This document shows, in pieces, positions 58,429 through 64,000 of a stretch of 64,000 nt of DNA (positions are counted from its first letter, which is position 1; each line of letters starts with the position of its first letter). The stretch is from Rhodospirillaceae bacterium (lineage in GTDB: Bacteria; Pseudomonadota; Alphaproteobacteria; Rhodospirillales; JABJKH01). The notes beneath the pieces were generated by a model. The model worked only from the letters and a program-made list of their open reading frames with translations, searched no databases and had not been told where the DNA came from. Location: the NCBI GenBank assembly GCA_018660465.1, contig JABJKH010000103.1, forward strand, positions 1 through 64,000, written 5' to 3'. Position numbers and translations under genes: made by a program.

Positions 58429-59041
58429 GGCTTTCTCCCAACTCGATAATGGAGGTGATTAGCGCGACCGTGCCGGTCGCAAGAATTCGATGATTGACGG
58501 TCAGCCATATGTTTAACACCGCGCCCAGTAGAGTGGTGTAAAGCGCAATCGACATGCCGTTAATCAGGGTCGAGACCATGGGGGCGACGTTTTCGACTTC
58601 GGTAATCGCCTTCGCATCGACCCCTGAAAGCGCAATGATAAAGCCGATGACAGTGCCGATTAATCCCAAAAACACCAGCGAACTCGCGATGTGACGAACA
58701 ATAACAATTCGATGTGACAGCCTCAGGCGCAGCATGCCGACACGAACCGTTCGACTTTCGGCGTAATTGGTCTCGACGGAACGAAAGTACCTGCCAGCAC
58801 GAGAGTCAGGATCAGGTGAGCCGGTCTTAACATCGTTCAATTCGATACTGGTGCGCCAAACTTTTACGCCGCACAGCACCAACCCATAAAGGAAGACTAA
58901 AAAGATCGCCCCGGTGAGAACCAAGGTATGAGAGACAAACAGCCCCGCCAGCCAGCCTTGCAGATAGGCAGCACCTACCAATCCAATCGCGATCACATTG
59001 ACGAGGGCAAAGCGCATAACCAATAGATAACGGTACGCCAT
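58415..59041 (-). CDS. MotA/TolQ/ExbB proton-channel family protein
   Basis: A 208-residue inner-membrane protein, first gene of a three-gene set. Four hydrophobic segments; the last two carry the family motifs: SSLVFLGLIGTVIGFIIALSG (helix with GLIGTVIGF) and TLINGMSIALYTTLLGAVLNIW, which resembles the TolQ Ala-Leu-x-Thr-Thr motif. In the family, the Thr-containing helices line the proton path for an ExbD- or MotB-type partner. The following gene provides that partner. No TonB, TolA or flagellar genes are near. Confidence 0.87.
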   Translation of the reverse strand: MAYRYLLVMRFALVNVIAIGLVGAAYLQGWLAGLFVSHTLVLTGAIFLVFLYGLVLCGVKVWRTSIELNDVKTGSPDPDSRAGRYFRSVETNYAESRTVRVGMLRLRLSHRIVIVRHIASSLVFLGLIGTVIGFIIALSGVDAKAITEVENVAPMVSTLINGMSIALYTTLLGAVLNIWLTVNHRILATGTVALITSIIELGESHGRA

Positions 59042-59104
59042 TGCACAATCCTACAACATTTCAGTTGTCAGGGACTTTAGATTATTTTGGCCAGAGATTC
59101 TAAA

Positions 59105-61369
59105 TCAATTTTCAGTAGCGCGGAGCGTCTTGATGATGACTTTTGCTACATTGGCCACATTAAAAGGCTTGGTTAGATATTCTGTGAACCCAAGTGCTCG
59201 CCCTTCGGCAACACTTTCTGCCATGGCTGCGGCTGTGATGGCGATTACCGGGATGTTTCGCGTTGAGTCTTGACCTTGCAGTATTTTCATGGCGTCAAAG
59301 CCACTCATTCCTGGAAGGTTTATGTCCATTAAAATGAGATCAGGTTTCTTCTCATCTATCAATTTCAAACCGTCTTCAGCATTGGAACTGCTCAGAAGAC
59401 GACAATTCGGAATGTTTAAAACGACCCGACCCATAAGCTGAAGATTAGCAGGATTGTCCTCAATATAAATAAGGATTTTTGTGTCTTTAAAAGTTGTTTC
59501 GCCGTCTTCCAGGACTTCCTCGATGTCACCCTTGCTGTCGCCGACCAAGGTGACGTCATGCTGTGTCGACGCAATGGGAAATTCAATCCAAAACTCGCTT
59601 CCCTCATCCGGTTGGCTTTTGAAACCAATGTGGCCTTTCATGCGTTCCACAAGTTCTCTGGAAATTGTAAGGCCAATTCCGGTTCCCTCAATATCACTGG
59701 CTTCCTTGCCTAGGCGTTGGAACGGCCTAAACAATTCATCGTGTCTTTCTTCGGGGATGCCGTAGCCGTTATCTGTGACCGTTAATCGAACCATACCCTC
59801 GCCTGTATCGGCCCAATCCAGGGTAACCTGACCGCCGTTTTCGTTATACTTCACCGCATTCGACAATAAATTAATCAGCACCTGTTTAAACCGCACCAAA
59901 TCTGCGTACAGCCACGGAATTTGATCACCTAAGACATTGTTGATTACAGTTATATTGCGTTTCTCCGCCAGTGCGTTGGCCATGAGAATACATTGTGAAA
60001 CAGCCTTTACAGGTTCAATGCGTTCTATCGAAATCGAAATATTTCCGGATTCAATTTTGGCCAGGTCAAGGACTTCGTTGATCAAATTAAGAAGGTGTTC
60101 GCCACCATCGAGGATGTGACCGACAGAGGATATTTGTTCTCCATTTAAGGGGTTGTCTGGATCATCCAGCAATTGGCTAAACCCGAGGATGGCGTTGAGC
60201 GGGGTCCTGAGTTCATGGCTCATCGACGAAAGGAATTCGGACTTTGCCTTATTGGCGGTATCTGCCGCCTCTTTGGCTAATTTCATTGCTTGCTGGGTCG
60301 CGATACGTTCTGAAATGTCTCGGATCACACCGACACTACCTACGTATTGTCGGTCTGAATTTGGATTTTCACCGTACATGCCGATGCTGTTAACTTCGAC
60401 ATAGAGCAATTGTTCGCCGAGAGCCTTCAATTCGGCATGCCCTGCAAATTCGCCAGATTTCGTTTTTAGCCGTAGTTCAAGCCCAATCGTCATCCGGTCG
60501 GTCGTTCGCCGTTCGTCAAATAGCTTAGGGTGTGGTGTTGTCGGCACGTCGTCAGTCTCTGCATTCTTTCGGGTCTCTCGGATTTTGGGGATTACACTGT
60601 CGGCACTGACATGTTCCACGTCCTCGTCAAAGATGATTTCACTGAAATGCCGTCCCAGGAGATCTGTTTGGTGATAGCCCAGGCGGTGGATGGAATCATT
60701 GACGAAGGTAAAACAGCCGTCCCGGTCAATTTTATAGACAATATCAGGTAGGGTTTGCACCAATCCACGAAAGCGTTCTTCGGATGCTGAAAGTTGTTCG
60801 ATTGACCGCGACAGTTTGTTATTGGTCTCAGTAAGCTTTGTTTCTTTTTCAATCAATAAACTGTTCTGTATGGACGAACTTTGATAGGCAGAAAGAAAAA
60901 GTTTCGCCATATGTTTGCGCGAGGCTGTAATGGTATGCTTTTCGCCATTCAACTCTACTTCAATGGGTTCGGAATCTTGATAGGCGGCTTCGTCTTCCGC
61001 ACCGTTTGCAGCAATTGTTGTCAGAATAATTTCGCCTAAGAGGGCCTGCTCATAAGGTTTGGTTAGGTAGCCGTCCGCATGCGCATTTATACCGCGTAGC
61101 ACATCCGTGGCTTCATCTGCCGCAGTCAGCAAAATCACAGGAATGAAACGAAGCGCCGGATTAGCTTTGATCTCTTTGCATAATTCTAGGCCATTCATCA
61201 CCGGCATTTGAACGTCGCTGATAATTATATCAGGTCGTTCGCGGCTGAGGTATTCAAGGGCCTCCTGCCCGTTACCCGCCCACTGGCTCTCGTGACCAAG
61301 CGCGGCCAAATGGTGTTCTAGGAGCTGAGCCTGGGTTCTCATGTCTTCAACGATGAGAATTTTAGCCAT
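59105..61369 (-). CDS. Hybrid sensor histidine kinase with two receiver domains
   Basis: A 754-residue cytoplasmic REC-PAS-HisKA-HATPase-REC protein. REC1: EDMRTQAQLLEHHL with phospho-Asp52 (ISDVQMPVMNG) and Lys in YLTKPYEQ. PAS region about 195-365 (SEERFRGLVQTLPDIVYKIDRDG). Phosphoacceptor His about residue 382 ([15 protein letters not shown]). ATPase: NLLSNAVKYNENGG, DNGYGIPEE and EGTGIGLTIS. REC2: Asp about residue 680 (LILMDINLPGMSG) and Lys in YLTKPFNVA. No membrane helices. The output partner is unknown; the REC1-first design suits a response regulator-like adaptor role. Confidence 0.95.
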   Translation of the reverse strand: MAKILIVEDMRTQAQLLEHHLAALGHESQWAGNGQEALEYLSRERPDIIISDVQMPVMNGLELCKEIKANPALRFIPVILLTAADEATDVLRGINAHADGYLTKPYEQALLGEIILTTIAANGAEDEAAYQDSEPIEVELNGEKHTITASRKHMAKLFLSAYQSSSIQNSLLIEKETKLTETNNKLSRSIEQLSASEERFRGLVQTLPDIVYKIDRDGCFTFVNDSIHRLGYHQTDLLGRHFSEIIFDEDVEHVSADSVIPKIRETRKNAETDDVPTTPHPKLFDERRTTDRMTIGLELRLKTKSGEFAGHAELKALGEQLLYVEVNSIGMYGENPNSDRQYVGSVGVIRDISERIATQQAMKLAKEAADTANKAKSEFLSSMSHELRTPLNAILGFSQLLDDPDNPLNGEQISSVGHILDGGEHLLNLINEVLDLAKIESGNISISIERIEPVKAVSQCILMANALAEKRNITVINNVLGDQIPWLYADLVRFKQVLINLLSNAVKYNENGGQVTLDWADTGEGMVRLTVTDNGYGIPEERHDELFRPFQRLGKEASDIEGTGIGLTISRELVERMKGHIGFKSQPDEGSEFWIEFPIASTQHDVTLVGDSKGDIEEVLEDGETTFKDTKILIYIEDNPANLQLMGRVVLNIPNCRLLSSSNAEDGLKLIDEKKPDLILMDINLPGMSGFDAMKILQGQDSTRNIPVIAITAAAMAESVAEGRALGFTEYLTKPFNVANVAKVIIKTLRATEN

Positions 61370-61492
61370 AATTTAAATCCAGATTTTAAAAAATAATATT
61401 TGGCACTATGTAACCATATAGACTATAGCGACCTGAACTTGAGTCAATTTATAACTGTATTGAAAAATATTGGAAGCGGTGTTCTACCGACC

Positions 61493-64000
61493 TTAAGAGA
61501 GCTTTCCGTGGCAGTGCTTATATTTCTTTCCTGATCCACAGGGACAAGTTTGATTGCGCGATACGCGGCCCCACGTTGACGCATCGTCTGGGTCTAGGAC
61601 GTTGGCGGCTTCACGCGAGCGCATTGGAGCAGCCAAGGGCCGATCATCGGATAATTGTTCCGGCGTGGAGTCTAAATTCTGAAATGCAGGGTCTTCCCGG
61701 GTTTCCATCATTTCTTGATCGGATTGGGGGTATAGGTCTTCTTCCGTCGGCTCAACCTGGAGTTCGATATGGGCCAGGGTCTGGGTTACCGTTTCACGCA
61801 AGTTCTCCAGCATGGCCGAAAACAGATCGAACGCTTCGCTCTTGTATTCGTTCAAGGGGTCGCGCTGACCATAAGCGCGAAGCCCAATGCCTTGGCGCAA
61901 ATGGTCCAGGGTCAGAAGGTGTTCTTTCCAAGTTTGGTCCAATAACTGTAAGAGCAGGCTTTTTTCCACTGTACGCATGACGTCCGGGCCGAAGTTAACG
62001 GCTTTTTCCGCCATGGCCCGGTTGGACATTTCGGTCAAACGGCTAATGATTTCTGCATCTGCTATGCCTTCTTCTTTGGCCCAGTCGGCAACAGGAATAT
62101 CCATGCCCAGCACGCGCAAGACTTCTTCATGGAGGCCAGCCATGTCCCATTGTTCAGCATATGCCTTTTCAGGGATGTGCGCGGCGACCATGTCTTCGAT
62201 CACTTGATGGCGCATGTCGTTGATATCTTCGTTGACGGTCTCTGCCTTCATAAGATCTTTGCGCTGCTCATAAATAGCCTTACGCTGATCATTCATTACG
62301 TCGTCGAATTTTAGAAGGTTCTTTCGAATTTCGAAGTTGCGTTCTTCGACTTTTCCTTGAGCCTTTTCCAGCGCCTTGTTGACCCACGGATGGACAATCG
62401 CCTCGCCATCTTCCAGGCCAAGTTTCTGGAGCATGCTATCGATCCGTTCAGAACCGAAGATGCGCATTAGATCGTCTTCAAGCGACAGGTAGAATTTGGA
62501 GGCGCCGGGATCGCCTTGACGACCAGACCGGCCGCGTAACTGATTATCGATGCGGCGGCTTTCATGACGTTCCGTACCCATAATGAACAGACCGCCAGCG
62601 GCAATTACGATCTGCTTTTTTTCCTCAATTTCAGCCTGAATTTTTTCGATATGTTTGTCGCGCTCTGGGCCTTCGGCTTCTGTGACCTCACCAGCGACAC
62701 GCATATCAAAGTTGCCACCTAACTGAATGTCTGTGCCGCGACCTGCCATGTTGGTGGCAATGGTAATGGCGCCGGGTGCGCCGGCTTCGGAAATGATGCT
62801 GGCTTCCTGTTCATGATAGCGCGCGTTCAGAACCTGATGTACGACCTTTTTCTTTTTTAATAGCGCAGACAGGTGCTCCGATTTTTCGATGCTCACTGTG
62901 CCGACCAGGACCGGCTGATTACGTTTTTGACAATCGGCGATCAGATCAACGATAGAGGCATTTTTTTCATCTGCTGTACGATAAACTTCATCATCAAAAT
63001 CTTCCCGGACCGCGGGCAAATTGGTCGGGATATCGACGACATTTAATTTATAAATCTCCGAAAATTCACCGGCTTCGGTCATGGCCGTACCGGTCATGCC
63101 TGCCAGTTTTGGATACAGCCGGAAGTAGTTTTGGAAGGTGATCGATGCCAACGTTTGATTCTCAGTTTGAATCTCGACATGTTCTTTGGCTTCCAGCGCT
63201 TGGTGCAGGCCTTCCGAATAGCGTCGTCCTTCCATCATGCGCCCGGTGAATTCGTCAATGATGATGACCTTGTTATCTTTAACGATGTAATCAGTATCAC
63301 GGGCAAACAAGATATGCGCGCGAAGTGCCTGATTGGCGTGGTGCACCAATGAGACATTTTGAATGTCATAAAGTGAACCAGTTTCCAAAAGACCTTCATC
63401 GCGAAGAATCTGTTCAAGCTTTTCCGTACCCGCATCTGTGTAAGTCGCGGCGCGGGCTTTTTCGTCTTTTTCGTAGTCTGACGGTTCCAGTTTCGGTATC
63501 AGCTTATCAAGTGCTGAATAAAGTTCTGACGCATCTTCGGTCGGGCCTGAAATAATAAGGGGCGTTCTGGCTTCGTCGATCAGGATCGAATCGACTTCAT
63601 CGACAATCGCATAATTAAATTCCCGTTGCGCCATTTCTTCCAGGTCGAACTTCATATTGTCGCGCAGATAATCAAAGCCGAGTTCGTTGTTGGTGGCGTA
63701 AGTAACGTCGGCGCCATAGGCGGCCTTACGTTCAGTATCATCAAGGTCGTGGACGATGCAACCGACGCTAAGACCCAGAAACTGATAAACCTGACCCATC
63801 CATTCGGCATCGCGCTTGGCCAGGTAATCGTTGACCGTGACCACGTGCACGCCGTCGCCAGACAAGGCATTCAGGTATACAGGCAGGGTTGAGCTTAGGG
63901 TCTTACCTTCACCCGTCTTCATTTCAGCGATAATGCCGCGATGCAGGATGATCCCGCCCAACAGTTGAACATCATAGTGGCGTTGGCCAAGGGTGCGTTT
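61493..64000 (-). CDS. secA: Preprotein translocase ATPase SecA (N-terminus beyond the window)
   Basis: Motor of the Sec pathway that pushes unfolded preproteins through SecYEG. The frame is open to the right edge; visible residues start [16 protein letters not shown] and lead into Walker A (EMKTGEGKT), so about 75-80 residues are missing. Walker B-type [15 protein letters not shown] and the [10 protein letters not shown] and [12 protein letters not shown] helicase motifs are present. C-terminal SEC-C zinc site: [14 protein letters not shown], which helps SecB binding. The TTG at 63961 is not the true start. Confidence 0.97.
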   Translation of the reverse strand, partial: KRTLGQRHYDVQLLGGIILHRGIIAEMKTGEGKTLSSTLPVYLNALSGDGVHVVTVNDYLAKRDAEWMGQVYQFLGLSVGCIVHDLDDTERKAAYGADVTYATNNELGFDYLRDNMKFDLEEMAQREFNYAIVDEVDSILIDEARTPLIISGPTEDASELYSALDKLIPKLEPSDYEKDEKARAATYTDAGTEKLEQILRDEGLLETGSLYDIQNVSLVHHANQALRAHILFARDTDYIVKDNKVIIIDEFTGRMMEGRRYSEGLHQALEAKEHVEIQTENQTLASITFQNYFRLYPKLAGMTGTAMTEAGEFSEIYKLNVVDIPTNLPAVREDFDDEVYRTADEKNASIVDLIADCQKRNQPVLVGTVSIEKSEHLSALLKKKKVVHQVLNARYHEQEASIISEAGAPGAITIATNMAGRGTDIQLGGNFDMRVAGEVTEAEGPERDKHIEKIQAEIEEKKQIVIAAGGLFIMGTERHESRRIDNQLRGRSGRQGDPGASKFYLSLEDDLMRIFGSERIDSMLQKLGLEDGEAIVHPWVNKALEKAQGKVEERNFEIRKNLLKFDDVMNDQRKAIYEQRKDLMKAETVNEDINDMRHQVIEDMVAAHIPEKAYAEQWDMAGLHEEVLRVLGMDIPVADWAKEEGIADAEIISRLTEMSNRAMAEKAVNFGPDVMRTVEKSLLLQLLDQTWKEHLLTLDHLRQGIGLRAYGQRDPLNEYKSEAFDLFSAMLENLRETVTQTLAHIELQVEPTEEDLYPQSDQEMMETREDPAFQNLDSTPEQLSDDRPLAAPMRSREAANVLDPDDASTWGRVSRNQTCPCGSGKKYKHCHGKLS

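Noticed and set aside
61420-61450. TTGACT followed by TATAGT on the minus strand before the hybrid kinase
   Set aside because: The boxes are only 14 bp apart, too close for a sigma-70 promoter.

Overview
The window looks like chromosomal DNA of a Gram-negative alphaproteobacterium, most likely a free-living marine or aquatic Rhodospirillales-type organism. This is inferred from content: the cobS-cobT-J-domain cluster, a long L28, the aroK-aroB-CNNM-xerD-accA housekeeping set, a TRAP transporter, MlaC-type proteins and several PAS sensor kinases. GC looks intermediate by eye. I see no rRNA, tRNA, CRISPR, prophage or insertion sequence. Both edges cut genes: a sensor kinase on the left and secA on the right.

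Layout. 1-8.7 kb: the end of a histidine kinase, a glutathione S-transferase whose catalytic cysteine codon is TGA, a MATE exporter, and a four-gene peptide-type ABC importer. 8.8-13.1 kb: a two-gene RND efflux system behind an inverted repeat. 13.1-17.4 kb (minus strand): pssA-psd, a LysM protein and two c-type cytochromes. 17.6-19.6 kb: a LOG-family protein, a Phd/VapC-type toxin-antitoxin pair and a cupin. 19.7-27.1 kb: monomeric isocitrate dehydrogenase, a six-PAS soluble histidine kinase, dimeric isocitrate dehydrogenase and rpmB. 27.2-32.9 kb: a cupin, a NaChBac-type sodium channel, a CCG-domain Fe-S protein, two MlaC-like proteins and a DHH phosphoesterase. 33-37.4 kb: cobT, cobS, a J-domain protein and a polysaccharide deacetylase-like protein. 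37.6-40.1 kb: a thiolase and a CaiB/BaiF CoA-transferase, translationally coupled. 40.2-48.1 kb: a ribbon-helix-helix regulator, DUF2889 and CBS proteins, CNNM, aroB, aroK, a 46-residue membrane protein, a secreted helical protein and xerD. 48.1-54.3 kb: amidase, TRAP transporter and 2-hydroxyacid dehydrogenase, probably one catabolic block. 54.4-64 kb: accA, a sulfotransferase-like protein, a C45 peptidase-like protein, an ExbB/ExbD-like three-gene membrane operon, a hybrid histidine kinase and secA.

The most striking observation is the GST-family gene at 992-1678. A good ribosome site and ATG open a frame that is intact to the normal stop except for one TGA at 1025-1027. That TGA sits exactly where the family has the catalytic Cys of the C-P-x-x-Q-R motif. 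The RNA just downstream can fold into a stem with a 5' single-base bulge and a G in the apical loop, the layout of a bacterial SECIS. A selenocysteine-containing GST is the simplest reading; a point mutation or sequencing error is the alternative. The second most interesting item is the ExbB/ExbD-like operon at 57271-59041, whose ExbD-like member carries a beta-rich periplasmic domain.
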